From Clavibacter michiganensis subsp. tessellarius (lineage in GTDB: Bacteria > Actinomycetota > Actinomycetes > Actinomycetales > Microbacteriaceae): DNA of 64,000 nucleotides. The translations under genes and the position numbers were made by a program. Each line of letters begins with the position of its first letter. Position 1 is the stretch's first letter. Location: the NCBI RefSeq assembly GCF_021922985.1, contig NZ_CP040788.1:2604001-2668000 (forward strand), in the 5' to 3' direction. Shown here piece after piece: positions 24,549 through 32,111 of the stretch. The notes under the pieces were generated by a model that was not told the origin of the DNA, did no database searches, and was given only the letters and a program-made list of their open reading frames with translations.

Positions 24549-27066
24549 CGCCGCGGGGAGCCCATCCGACCTCGACGCGCACGGGTTCCCCGCCGATGAC
24601 GAGGGGCGCGCCCGCGTCGTGCACCGCCCCGTCGACGCGCACGGTCGCCGCCCGCGGCAGCCGGAGCGCCGTGCCGCCCTCCGGCGCGAGCCACGCGGCC
24701 GCGGGGAGGCGACGCACGACGAGGGTCGCGCCGGTCGGATCCCACGCGAGCCGGTCGACCACGAGGCCGCCGCGCGCGCGGAGCCCGGTGACGCACCCGC
24801 GGGGCCACGCCGCCGGCACCGCGGGGAGCACGGCGAGCGACCCCTCGTCGGATCCGAGCAGCATCGCCGCGACGAGGCCCGGCAGGCCGCCGCTCGCGTC
24901 GAGGTTGAAGATCCGGCCGGCATCGTGCCGCGTCGTGAGCGTGGGGCTCCAGTGGTCGACCGCGAGCCACTCGGCGCACGTCAGCGCGGACTCCGCGTCG
25001 CCGAGCGCGGCGGCCGCCCGGCCCACCTGCACGAGGCCGAACGCCATCTCCATCCGGCCGGGCGGGGCCGTCGGGTCCTCCGCGCGCCACGCGATCTTCG
25101 CCGACACGGTGCGCGCGGCCGCGGCTCGCAGGCGCACGGCCTCCGCGCCGTCGCCGTGGAACGCCGGGTCGGTGCCCGTGCCGACGGGGTGCAGCTGCGA
25201 CGCGTGGCGGTGCGCGACCTCCTCCGGCCAGCGCGGATCCAGCCACTCGGCGAGCGTGCCGTCGTCGGCCACCCGGTACGGCGGCAGGTCGCGGACCACC
25301 GCGTCCCAGCGCGCGTCGAGCGACGCGTCGCCGCGGGCCCGGCCGAGGAGGGCGGTGGCCCGGGCGGCGTCGCGGAGGATCGCGACGTCCATGGTCGCGT
25401 CGGTCGCCGCCGGCACCCGCTCGCCGCGGGGCGTGTTCTCGGGCGAGTAGGAGGGGACGAGGCGACGCACGCCGTCGTCCAGCACGGTCGCCGTCTCGGC
25501 GAAGCGCAGCACGCCCTCCGCGAGCTCCCACAGCCGGTCGTCGACGATGCCGCGGTCGCCCGTGGCGGAGACGGCGTCCGCCGCGATGCGGAGGATCCAG
25601 CCGCCGCAGCCGATCCAGAACGTGTGCGGGTAGTCGGGGGAGAGGTGGTCGGCGCGGCCGTGCGTCGACATGCGCGCGGGCAGCAGCATCCCCTCGGCGC
25701 CGAAGACGCGGCGGGCGTTCTCGCGGAAGTCGTCGAGGTGCGGCAGCACCAGCGCGAGGATGCTGCGGGCGAGCTCGGGCGTGCCCGTCGCGACCATGCC
25801 GGCCATCGCGCCGTCCTGCACGTTGCCGTTCAGCGTGTAGTCGGCCGACCACGCGGGGCGCCACGTGCCCTGCCAGACGCCCTGCAGCGTCGGCGGCAGC
25901 TCGCCCGTGGCGGCGATCACGTTCGCGCGGCCGCTCAGGTAGGCGATCTCCACGACGCGGCGGCGGGCGGCCGGGTCTCCGGCGCGGGCCGCGGCCCAGA
26001 CGGCCTCGGTGTCGGGATCCACGGGGGCGGTCGCGGTCGCCGGTGTCGCTGCGGCTGTCGCTGCGGCTGCGGCTGTGGCTGTGGTCGTCGGCGTCGGGCC
26101 GGCGGGCGTCGCGCCGTCGAGGTCCAGCGTCGAGGCGGCGACCAGCAGGCCGTGGGTCGCGCGCTGGGCCGCGCGGAGGTCGTCCCAGGTGGGCGCGGAT
26201 CCGGCGGCCGGCTCGGCGGGCGTCGTCGTCGCGTGGGCGGGGCCCGTGGCCACGGCGACGCGCACGAGCCGCGGTCCGCCGGGGCCGGTGCGGACGGTCG
26301 CGCGCGCGGATCCGCCCGCCTCCGCCCACGCCGCGCCCGCGTCGACGGCCGTCACCGCCCGCACCGCGACGGGTCCCGCGCCCGCGTCGGCCGTGAGGAT
26401 CCCGCGCCCGCCGCCCGCGACGGACGCCTGCACCGCGGCCGACGCATCCGGCACGCCCGTGTCGAGCGAGGTCGCGTCGCCCGCGCCGAGGCCGAGCTCG
26501 ACCTCCACGTCGTGGTCCCGGTCGGACTCGAGCGCGATCCAGAGGACGCCGCCGTCGGAGCGGCCCGCGCCTGCCGCTGCGCCTGCGCTCGCGCTCGCCC
26601 CTGCCCCCGCGTCCGCCCGCGGCGCGACCATCCGCACCGCGTGCCGCCCGCCCTCCCGGTCCGCCCACGCGATCGCGACCTCGCCGCCGACCGGGTCGAC
26701 GCTCCGCCGCATGCCGACCGCACCGCCGGGCGTGCGGATCACGAGGGTCGCGCAGATGCCGAGCGGGTCGGTCCAGACGAGCCCGTCGCCGTAGCCGTCG
26801 TCGCGCGCGGCCGCCTCGAGCTCGGCGCTCGCCGTGTCCGCGTCGCCCGCGAGGAGCGCGCGGCGGATCGCGTCGAGGCGCGGCCGCAGGTCGGGGGCGG
26901 CGGGCCGCGGGTTCACGGGCGGGAACCAGCGCTCGTGCGCGAGCGAGACGGTGATCGCGTCGGCCGGGCCGTGCGCGACGGCGCCGATCCGGCCGCTGCC
27001 GACGATCACGCCCTCCTCCCACGTGGGCGCCGCGGTCGCGGTCGTGAGGACGGGATGGGCATCCAC
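24541..27066 (-). CDS. GH95 alpha-L-fucosidase/alpha-L-galactosidase-like enzyme
   Basis: An 841-residue cytoplasmic glycosidase. The catalytic (alpha/alpha)6 barrel shows P-P-T-L-Q-G-V-W and L-N-G-N-V-Q, whose two asparagines match the pair that activates water in GH95. The usual Asp of the I-D-G-N-F-G motif is kept as L-D-A-S-G-G. The end (L-P-A-V-P-A-A-W-P, G-L-R-A-R-G-G) is typical. A low-complexity Ala/Thr insert around residues 325-350 stems from simple repeats at about 26044-26084. There is no signal peptide. It probably removes fucose or L-galactose from imported xyloglucan-type fragments. It is first in the operon with GH51 and GH27. Confidence 0.85.
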   Translation of the reverse strand: MDAHPVLTTATAAPTWEEGVIVGSGRIGAVAHGPADAITVSLAHERWFPPVNPRPAAPDLRPRLDAIRRALLAGDADTASAELEAAARDDGYGDGLVWTDPLGICATLVIRTPGGAVGMRRSVDPVGGEVAIAWADREGGRHAVRMVAPRADAGAGASASAGAAAGAGRSDGGVLWIALESDRDHDVEVELGLGAGDATSLDTGVPDASAAVQASVAGGGRGILTADAGAGPVAVRAVTAVDAGAAWAEAGGSARATVRTGPGGPRLVRVAVATGPAHATTTPAEPAAGSAPTWDDLRAAQRATHGLLVAASTLDLDGATPAGPTPTTTATAAAAATAAATPATATAPVDPDTEAVWAAARAGDPAARRRVVEIAYLSGRANVIAATGELPPTLQGVWQGTWRPAWSADYTLNGNVQDGAMAGMVATGTPELARSILALVLPHLDDFRENARRVFGAEGMLLPARMSTHGRADHLSPDYPHTFWIGCGGWILRIAADAVSATGDRGIVDDRLWELAEGVLRFAETATVLDDGVRRLVPSYSPENTPRGERVPAATDATMDVAILRDAARATALLGRARGDASLDARWDAVVRDLPPYRVADDGTLAEWLDPRWPEEVAHRHASQLHPVGTGTDPAFHGDGAEAVRLRAAAARTVSAKIAWRAEDPTAPPGRMEMAFGLVQVGRAAAALGDAESALTCAEWLAVDHWSPTLTTRHDAGRIFNLDASGGLPGLVAAMLLGSDEGSLAVLPAVPAAWPRGCVTGLRARGGLVVDRLAWDPTGATLVVRRLPAAAWLAPEGGTALRLPRAATVRVDGAVHDAGAPLVIGGEPVRVEVGWAPRGVL
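26044..26084. repeat. GCTGCG/GCTGTG simple repeat in the GH95 gene
   Basis: About seven imperfect hexamer units of the form (G/T)C(G)GCTG encode the Ala/Thr-rich insert of the GH95 protein. It looks like slippage in a flexible linker. Confidence 0.6.
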
Positions 27067-27144
27067 GGGCTGCGCGTCGTCGCGCGAGAGCGATCGGATG
27101 ATCGGCCCCTTCCGGTTCGTCGGCGAGTCCTTGCGGGCCGCACC

Positions 27145-27173
27145 ACGCTACCGGCCGGGGTGCGCGGCGGGAA
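27145..27173 (-). promoter_or_regulatory. Putative promoter of the GH95-GH51-GH27 operon
   Basis: On the minus strand TTCCCG (27173 to 27168) and TAGCGT (27150 to 27145) are spaced 17 bp, giving a leader of about 70 nt. No perfect GAGATCGATCTC copy is present here. A looser GAGAGCGATCGGATGATCG dyad lies in the leader near 27090. Confidence 0.4.
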
Positions 27174-27213
27174 GGACGGGGACGGATCCCGACGCCCGTC
27201 CACCCTCCCGCCC

Positions 27214-27225
27214 TAGGATCGGCGG
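27214..27225 (+). promoter_or_regulatory. Leaderless promoter of the P-loop ATPase gene
   Basis: TAGGAT at 27214-27219 ends 6 bases before the ATG at 27226. No ribosome binding site lies in between. Confidence 0.5.
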
Positions 27226-27819
27226 ATGCTCGGACCCCTGCAGCGCCTCGATCCGCCCGCCCGGCGCATCGTCATCGCCGCACCGTCGGGGGCGGGCAAG
27301 ACCACGCTGGCGCGCCGCATCCAGGAGCGCACGGGCCTGCCGCACACCGAGATGGACGCGCTCTTCCACGGCCCCGGCTGGACCGAGCTGCCCACCTTCC
27401 GCGACGACGTCGAGGCCTTCACGTCGCGCGACGCCTGGGTCACCGAGTGGCAGTACACGACGCAGCTCGGCCCGCTGCTGCCGTCGCGCGCGGACACGCT
27501 GGTGTGGCTCGACCTGCCGGTGCAGGTGCAGATGGGGCGGCTGATCCGCCGCACGGTCGTGCGCCGCTGGCGCCGCGAGCCGCTCTGGCACGACAACGTC
27601 GAGCCGCCGATGCTCACCGTCTTCACCGACCCGGACCACATCGTCCGCTGGGGCTGGCGGGGCCGCGCGAAGGTGCGCAGCCGCGTGGTGCACGCGGCCA
27701 TCGCGCACCCGCACCTCCGCATCGTGCGCCTCCGCTCGACCCGCGAGGTGGACCTGTGGCTGCGCGGCCAGCCGCGCTCGGATCAGCCGCCGATGTCGAC
27801 CGTGGCCTCCGAGCGCTGA
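27226..27819 (+). CDS. P-loop kinase-like ATPase (adenylate-kinase/FlaR-like)
   Basis: A 197-residue soluble protein. A Walker A (A-P-S-G-A-G-K-T-T, about residues 20-28) is followed by T-E-M-D-A-L-F-H, a typical substrate-side segment of small nucleotide-kinase-like or topology-modulation (FlaR) proteins. Then come W-L-D-L-P and R-R-T-V-V-R-R-W-R-R-E, an Arg-rich lid. The target of phosphorylation is unknown. The gene is solitary, leaderless by promoter spacing, and divergent from the GH95 operon with 159 bp in between. Confidence 0.75.
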   Translation: MLGPLQRLDPPARRIVIAAPSGAGKTTLARRIQERTGLPHTEMDALFHGPGWTELPTFRDDVEAFTSRDAWVTEWQYTTQLGPLLPSRADTLVWLDLPVQVQMGRLIRRTVVRRWRREPLWHDNVEPPMLTVFTDPDHIVRWGWRGRAKVRSRVVHAAIAHPHLRIVRLRSTREVDLWLRGQPRSDQPPMSTVASER

Positions 27820-28000
27820 CGCCGGTCCGGCCGTCGCCCGCGGGCACGACGGGGATCGCGCCGGATTGGTGACCGACCGGCTCTGTGCGCCTGCTGCACG
27901 GGGCTGTCCTCGACGCGCGCCACGTCCTCGACCTCGAAGGCGCCCGTCACGCGGCGGCCCGCGCGGGCGACGGCGGCCCGGTCGCACGCCCCGGAACGCC

Positions 28001-28037
28001 GAGAGCGGCGTGCGACCCGAGGTCGCACGCCGCTCTC
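28001..28037 (-). terminator. Very strong hairpin after the alpha/beta hydrolase gene
   Basis: A perfect 17-bp stem (28001-28017 with 28021-28037) with a 3-base loop lies 28 bp beyond the hydrolase stop codon. It is the longest perfect hairpin in the window. The rest of the 245-bp gap (27820-28064) shows no gene. Confidence 0.85.
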
Positions 28038-28064
28038 ATGGGGCCCGGAGGCCGTCGATCGGTC

Positions 28065-28973
28065 CTACTTGGTGCAGGAGCTGGCGGAGTCGCTGATGGT
28101 GTCCGAGATCGGCGCGGCGGTGCAGGCGGACGCCTTGGCCGCGCTGTCGCCGTCGAGGTACGCCTTCAGGAAGTTCGTCACCGCGTCGCGCACGGTGGCG
28201 TTGGACTTGCCCCGGGCCACGAAGTGGTCCGCGCCGCGGAGCTCCAGGTACTGCTTGGCGGTGGTGCTGGGGATGGACTCGTAGGCGGGCTTGCCCATGA
28301 ACGACGCCGGAGCGGTCGTGTCGGTCTGACCGGTGATGATCAGGGTCGGGGTGGTGATGGTGGGGTACGTCGGCGAGGCGGTGGGGTGGTACGGGTCGGT
28401 CGTGCCGGCCGGGATGTCGTACGGCATGAGGGCGACCGCGGCCTTGAGGCCGTGCTGCTCCACGGCCGCGTTGAGCGAGCCGCCACCGGCGAGCGAGTAG
28501 CCGACCACGCCGAGGTCCGCGGGGTCGACCTGGTCCTTGACCGGGCTGTCGGTGGCGAGGTACTTGGCCGCCGCCAGCATCTCGTAGGAGCGCTGGTTGG
28601 GGAGGTCGTAGCGGTTGAGGGTGTCCATGTTGAACACGATGAAGCCCTCGCCGGCGAGGTCCTTGGCGAGCCACTCCATGTCGGAGCGCGTGCCCTTCAG
28701 ACCGGGAGCGACGACGATCGCGCCGAGCTTCGCCTTGCCCGTGTTCTGCGGGGTGAAGATGGTGGCGGAGCCGAAGCCGCTGCCGTCGACGGCGGGGATG
28801 TTGGTGCGGGTGATGGGGTACGTCGCGTGGTGGCGGGCGGTCGCGTGGTCCGCGACGGCTGCGTGGGCGGGGGTGGCGGCCTGTGCGGCGGTCGGGACGC
28901 CGAGGAGGGCGAGGGTCGCGAGCGCGGCGACGGCCACGGGACGGGTGCGGAATGCGGAGCGGGTGACGGACAT
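28065..28973 (-). CDS. Secreted alpha/beta hydrolase, polyester-hydrolase/cutinase-like family
   Basis: A 302-residue secreted hydrolase. A classical Sec signal peptide ends T-A-A-Q-A at about residue 32. The nucleophile elbow is G-Y-S-L-A-G-G-G with Ser160. The Asp is likely in T-G-Q-T-D, and the His in G-A-D-H-F. The order and the V-A-P-G-L-K-G oxyanion segment resemble bacterial polyester hydrolases and lipases that act on cutin, triglycerides or PET-like esters, although those usually carry G-H-S-M-G-G at the elbow. The late C-A/S-S-C cysteine pair fits the C-terminal disulphide of that family. A role in degrading plant surface polyester is plausible. It has its own strong terminator. Confidence 0.8.
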   Translation of the reverse strand: MSVTRSAFRTRPVAVAALATLALLGVPTAAQAATPAHAAVADHATARHHATYPITRTNIPAVDGSGFGSATIFTPQNTGKAKLGAIVVAPGLKGTRSDMEWLAKDLAGEGFIVFNMDTLNRYDLPNQRSYEMLAAAKYLATDSPVKDQVDPADLGVVGYSLAGGGSLNAAVEQHGLKAAVALMPYDIPAGTTDPYHPTASPTYPTITTPTLIITGQTDTTAPASFMGKPAYESIPSTTAKQYLELRGADHFVARGKSNATVRDAVTNFLKAYLDGDSAAKASACTAAPISDTISDSASSCTK

Positions 28974-29176
28974 GGTCGTGTCATCTCTCTGTGGTGGGCA
29001 ATGAATGACGTCTCGGCGGGAGGACCCTCGCCGGACCGCGATGACCTTAGACGCGGGGATCCTGGGGAACGGCCCGCCCGTCCCCAGGCGCTGTCGCCCG
29101 TGGACAGACGGCGCGCGGGATCCGGGGACGTGCATGGCCGCGGCGTCCGTCCCGCGCATCCGCCGGGCACGCAGAA

Positions 29177-29213
29177 GGGGAGGAGGAGCGTCCCGAACGC
29201 GCTCCTCCTCCCC
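29177..29213 (-). terminator. Terminator of the YceI gene
   Basis: A perfect 14-bp stem (29177-29190 with 29200-29213) with a 9-base loop lies 33 bp beyond the YceI stop codon on the minus strand. Nothing else is visible in the 272-bp gap 28974-29245. Confidence 0.85.
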
Positions 29214-29245
29214 TCGTCTGGGGCGGCCCGTGGGCCGATCCGCGA

Positions 29246-29938
29246 CTACTTCGCGGGCGTCGCCTTCACCAGGAACTCGACGGTCCCCTTGTCCTGCACG
29301 CTCACGAAGCCGAGGCTGGGGGCCTCGACGCCGTAGTCGGAGAAGGTGACGGGGATGGATCCGCTCACCTGCACGCCGTCGCCCGAGAGCGCGGCCTGCA
29401 GCGGCACGGTGACCGACTGGGTGACGCCGTGCATCGTGAGCTCGCCGGTCGCCTGGACCGTGGCGACCTGGCCGCTCGCGGGGACGGCGGCGTCGACCGG
29501 CTGGGTCAGCTTGAACGTCGCGTCGGGGTACTTCGAGACCTCCATGGCGGTGCCGCGGAAGTAGTCGTCGCGCGGCGCCTGGTCGGTGGCGATGGTGCCG
29601 ACGTCGACCTTGACGGTCGCGTCCTTCAGGGTCGAGCCGTCCACCGTGATGGTGCCGGACACGTCCTCGGTCTTGCCGACGACGGTCACGTCGGTGCCGT
29701 TCAGCACCTCGGCGACGCGGTAGCCGGCGGTGCTGCCGGTGCCGATCTTCCAGTCGCCCGACAGGTTGCTCGTGTCGAGGGTGGAGTCGGCCGGGTCGGC
29801 CGAGACGGACGGGGCGGCGGCGGGGGCGCCGACGATCACGTCGCGGTAGAACGCCGGGCCGAACGCGGCGGCGCTGACGCCGAGCACGACGACCACTGCC
29901 GCGCTCGTGCCGAGGATGATCTTGCTCTTCTTCTGCAT
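29246..29938 (-). CDS. YceI family lipid-binding protein, membrane-anchored
   Basis: A 230-residue protein. An N-terminal hydrophobic helix (residues 8-27) anchors or exports it; there is no lipobox. The rest is a YceI lipocalin-like barrel with the family pattern V-x-G-T-I-T-V-D-G, R-D-D-Y-F-R, Y-P-D-A-T-F-K and G-E-L-T-M-H-G-V-T. Members bind isoprenoids or fatty amides and are often induced by stress. It is divergent from an ECF sigma factor gene. A TGAACG-N16-CGTC element on its side of the gap suggests it belongs to that sigma factor's regulon. Confidence 0.85.
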   Translation of the reverse strand: MQKKSKIILGTSAAVVVVLGVSAAAFGPAFYRDVIVGAPAAAPSVSADPADSTLDTSNLSGDWKIGTGSTAGYRVAEVLNGTDVTVVGKTEDVSGTITVDGSTLKDATVKVDVGTIATDQAPRDDYFRGTAMEVSKYPDATFKLTQPVDAAVPASGQVATVQATGELTMHGVTQSVTVPLQAALSGDGVQVSGSIPVTFSDYGVEAPSLGFVSVQDKGTVEFLVKATPAK

Positions 29939-30003
29939 GGGGGTCTCCTGACCGGGATGGTGCGTCTTCGTCCGCCGCGGGATGTTGCGCCGACATGGAG
30001 GAC

Positions 30004-30029
30004 GACGGGGCAGCCCCGGACAACGTTCA
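30004..30029 (-). promoter_or_regulatory. ECF-type promoter of the YceI gene
   Basis: On the minus strand TGAACG (30029 to 30024), a 16-base spacer and CGTC (30007 to 30004) form an ECF-type -35/-10 pair. It mirrors the element in front of the divergent sigma factor gene. The leader would be about 60 nt. Confidence 0.65.
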
Positions 30030-30084
30030 CACCCTCAGGGGTCTGCCAGGTTCAGGTCCGCCTGAGATGATTCCCGCACCGCGG

Positions 30085-30110
30085 TGAACCTTCCGGCCGT
30101 CCGTCTCGTC
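30085..30110 (+). promoter_or_regulatory. Autoregulatory ECF promoter of the sigma factor gene
   Basis: TGAACC (30085-30090), 16 bases and CGTC (30107-30110) match the -35/-10 pattern of SigK/SigL-like ECF promoters. A GGGAGGAGGAGG ribosome binding site lies between it and the ATG at 30130. Confidence 0.7.
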
Positions 30111-30129
30111 GTGGGAGGAGGAGGTACGG

Positions 30130-30636
30130 ATGACCACGGAGAGCACGGCGCGCATGAGGGCGCTGCACGATGCGCACGCCCCCGCGCTCCAGCGCTACGC
30201 GCTGCGGCTCACGGGGGACGCGGCGCTCGCCGAGGACGTGGTGCAGGAGGCCCTGCTGCGCGCCTGGCGCTCGCCCGCGATCCTCGCCGAGGAGGACGAG
30301 TCGGCCCGCCGCTGGCTCTTCACGGTCGTGCGGAACCTCGTGATCGACGACCGCCGCAGCGCCTGGCGCGGCCGCGAGACGCCGACCGACGTGCTGCCGG
30401 AGGATCCCGTCGCGGATGCCTCCGACGCCATCATCGACCGCCTGCTCGTAGCCGAGGCGCTCGCGTCGCTCTCCGCGGAGCACCGCCGCGCGGTCGTCAG
30501 CTGCTACCACCTCGGCCGGTCGGTCGCGGAGACCGCGGAACGCGAGGGCGTCCCGCCCGGCACGATCAAGTCCCGCCTCCACTACGCGCTCAAGGCGCTC
30601 CGTCTCGCCCTCCAGGAACGAGGAGTCACCCGATGA
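30130..30636 (+). CDS. ECF RNA polymerase sigma factor (SigK/SigL-like)
   Basis: A 168-residue sigma factor with the minimal ECF layout. Region 2 spans about residues 13-78 (L-A-E-D-V-V-Q-E-A-L-L-R-A-W, W-L-F-T-V-V-R-N-L-V-I-D). Region 4 spans 110-160 (L-S-A-E-H-R-R-A-V-V, S-V-A-E-T-A-E-R-E-G-V-P-P-G-T-I-K-S-R-L-H-Y-A-L). A very strong ribosome binding site precedes the ATG. It overlaps the anti-sigma gene by 4 bases (ATGA), the normal arrangement for a coupled sigma/anti-sigma pair. The TGAACC-N16-CGTC element upstream indicates positive autoregulation. Confidence 0.92.
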   Translation: MTTESTARMRALHDAHAPALQRYALRLTGDAALAEDVVQEALLRAWRSPAILAEEDESARRWLFTVVRNLVIDDRRSAWRGRETPTDVLPEDPVADASDAIIDRLLVAEALASLSAEHRRAVVSCYHLGRSVAETAEREGVPPGTIKSRLHYALKALRLALQERGVTR

Positions 30637-31493
30637 ACGACCGCGCCGACGACATCCACGAGTGGGACGCCGCCTACGTGCTCGGCAGCCTGAGCGCCAC
30701 CGACCGCGCCCAGTTCGAGGCCCACCTCACGCACTGCGACGCGTGTACCCGCTCCCTCGCCGACCTGGCCGGCCTGCCCGGCGTCCTGCGCATGCTGCCC
30801 GTCGAGGACGCGCTCGCGCTGCTCGACGAGCCGGATCCCGCCGCCGAGATCCCCGGTGCCGCCGCGCCGACCGCCGCTGCCGCCGGCTCCACCGCGGCGG
30901 GACCCGCGCCCGTCGTCCCCCTGCCGTCCACCGCCGCATCCGCGTCGCACCGCGTGCCCCGCGGCCGCGGACTCGGCGGCGGACGTCGGCTCACCGGATC
31001 CGCGTCCCGTCCCGCCCGGCTCTCCCGCCGCGCCGGCGGGTGGCTGCTCGCCGCGGCCGCCGTGGTGCTCCTCGTGGGCGGCGCGGGCCTCGGCTCGGCG
31101 CTGCGCGCCGGCGTGAGCGCACCGGTCGCGGATCCGACCCCGGCCGCATCGTCGCCCGCCGGCGACCTCGCCGACGGCCTGCCCTTCGACGCCGTGAGCA
31201 TGCGCTCGGACCTCGACGACGGCGTCACCGCGCAGCTCGCCGTCACCGCCAAGCCGTACGGCACCCGCTTTGACTGGAGCTGCGCCTACGCGGGCGGCGG
31301 CGTCGGCCAGGGCTCCTACGACCTCGTCGCCATCGACGACGCCGGCTCCCGCACGGTCGTCGCCACGTGGGGCGCGGGCCAGACGGAGTCGCGGCTGCTC
31401 GCGGCCACCTCCAGCCTCCCGATGGACCAGATCCGCTCCGTGCAGATCACCCCCTCCGACTCCGACGTGGTGCTGGCGAGCCGGGACCTCTAG
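30633..31493 (+). CDS. Zinc-containing anti-sigma factor (RskA-like)
   Basis: A 286-residue single-pass membrane protein. The N-terminal cytoplasmic ZAS domain has the H-x3-C-x2-C motif (His31, Cys35, Cys38). A Pro/Ala-rich linker leads to one transmembrane helix at about residue 130-155, and the C-terminal half is an RskA-like extracytoplasmic domain. It should hold the ECF sigma factor inactive at the membrane until an envelope signal triggers proteolysis. The start overlaps the sigma gene by 4 bases. Two cytosolic/outer regions of normal size suggest it is intact. Confidence 0.88.
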   Translation: MNDRADDIHEWDAAYVLGSLSATDRAQFEAHLTHCDACTRSLADLAGLPGVLRMLPVEDALALLDEPDPAAEIPGAAAPTAAAAGSTAAGPAPVVPLPSTAASASHRVPRGRGLGGGRRLTGSASRPARLSRRAGGWLLAAAAVVLLVGGAGLGSALRAGVSAPVADPTPAASSPAGDLADGLPFDAVSMRSDLDDGVTAQLAVTAKPYGTRFDWSCAYAGGGVGQGSYDLVAIDDAGSRTVVATWGAGQTESRLLAATSSLPMDQIRSVQITPSDSDVVLASRDL

Positions 31494-31503
31494 GGCCATC
31501 TCC

Positions 31504-31530
31504 GATAGCATCGGGGCTATCTGAAAGGGG
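31504..31530 (+). promoter_or_regulatory. Operator and ribosome binding site of the HTH/nucleotidyltransferase pair
   Basis: The inverted repeat GATAGC-N6-GCTATC (31504-31521) lies directly before a GAAAGGGG ribosome binding site (31523-31530) and the ATG at 31536. It also contains TAGCAT, a possible -10. An HTH antitoxin bound here would repress its own operon. Confidence 0.6.
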
Positions 31531-31535
31531 TCGTG

Positions 31536-32111
31536 ATGTCGATCGGTGAACTCGTCCATGCTGCCCGGCGGAGTCGTGGCTATACGCAGCGGCAACTGAG
31601 CGGACGCTCGGGAGTCGCGCAGTCGACGCTTTCCGATCTCGAGTCCGGGAAGCGGAGCCCCAGCGCCGAGACCGTCGATCGGCTCCTGCTCGCGACCGGT
31701 CATCAGCTCATCTCGATCCCGACGCGGCGGCATTCCGCGGCCAGCGCGACGTCGTACATCGCCGCGCGCCTCGCTGAGGGCGATCGAGAGCTCGCCGTCC
31801 GTCACTTCATCCAGCTCGCAGACGACCTGGCCGCCGTCCACCGCGAGGTCCGCTTCGCGCTGACGATCGCCGAGCCGCCCCGGACCGGTGAGAAGCGCTG
31901 GGACGCGGCGGTCGCCGGCCTCGTCGAACACCGACTCGAGGAGGAGGGCCTGCCCCTCCCCTCCTGGGTCGACTCGGAGGACCGTCGCCTGCGGAGGAGC
32001 TGGGTCTTCGGAGACGGCGTCTACGACCTGCCGGTGGATCCGAGCCGCGCGCTCCCCGCGTTCCGACGCCACGGAGTGCTGCTGGATCCCGCAACCCTCG
32101 CGAGCGTGTGA
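31536..32111 (+). CDS. XRE-type HTH protein, probable antitoxin/repressor
   Basis: A 191-residue protein. Residues 5-58 form an XRE HTH (Y-T-Q-R-Q-L-S-G-R-S-G-V-A-Q-S-T-L-S-D-L-E). The remaining 130 residues are a mixed helical domain with many acidic residues that I do not recognise. It starts 42 bp after the anti-sigma gene behind its own operator-like inverted repeat. Its stop overlaps the start of a nucleotidyltransferase-fold gene. HTH protein first, enzyme second, with overlap and autoregulatory dyad, is the layout of type II or AbiE-like toxin-antitoxin modules. Codon choice is less biased than in its neighbours (many CTA/GGA/CGA-type codons), suggesting later acquisition. Confidence 0.65.
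   Translation: MSIGELVHAARRSRGYTQRQLSGRSGVAQSTLSDLESGKRSPSAETVDRLLLATGHQLISIPTRRHSAASATSYIAARLAEGDRELAVRHFIQLADDLAAVHREVRFALTIAEPPRTGEKRWDAAVAGLVEHRLEEEGLPLPSWVDSEDRRLRRSWVFGDGVYDLPVDPSRALPAFRRHGVLLDPATLASV

Noticed and set aside
21692..27022. A 1776-codon open frame on the minus strand
   Set aside because: It is created by high GC. Only its first-numbered part (21692-22954) is a gene (GH27); the rest is the out-of-frame shadow of GH51 and GH95 and reads as Arg/Pro-rich nonsense.
27060..27110. GAGATCGATCTC operator in front of the GH95 gene
   Set aside because: Only a loose GAGAGCGATCGG-type match is present near 27090, too weak to call an operator with confidence.
24142..27216. Long plus-strand frame of 1024 codons
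   Set aside because: It is antisense to GH51/GH95, with Arg/Gly/Ala-rich sequence and no motif.
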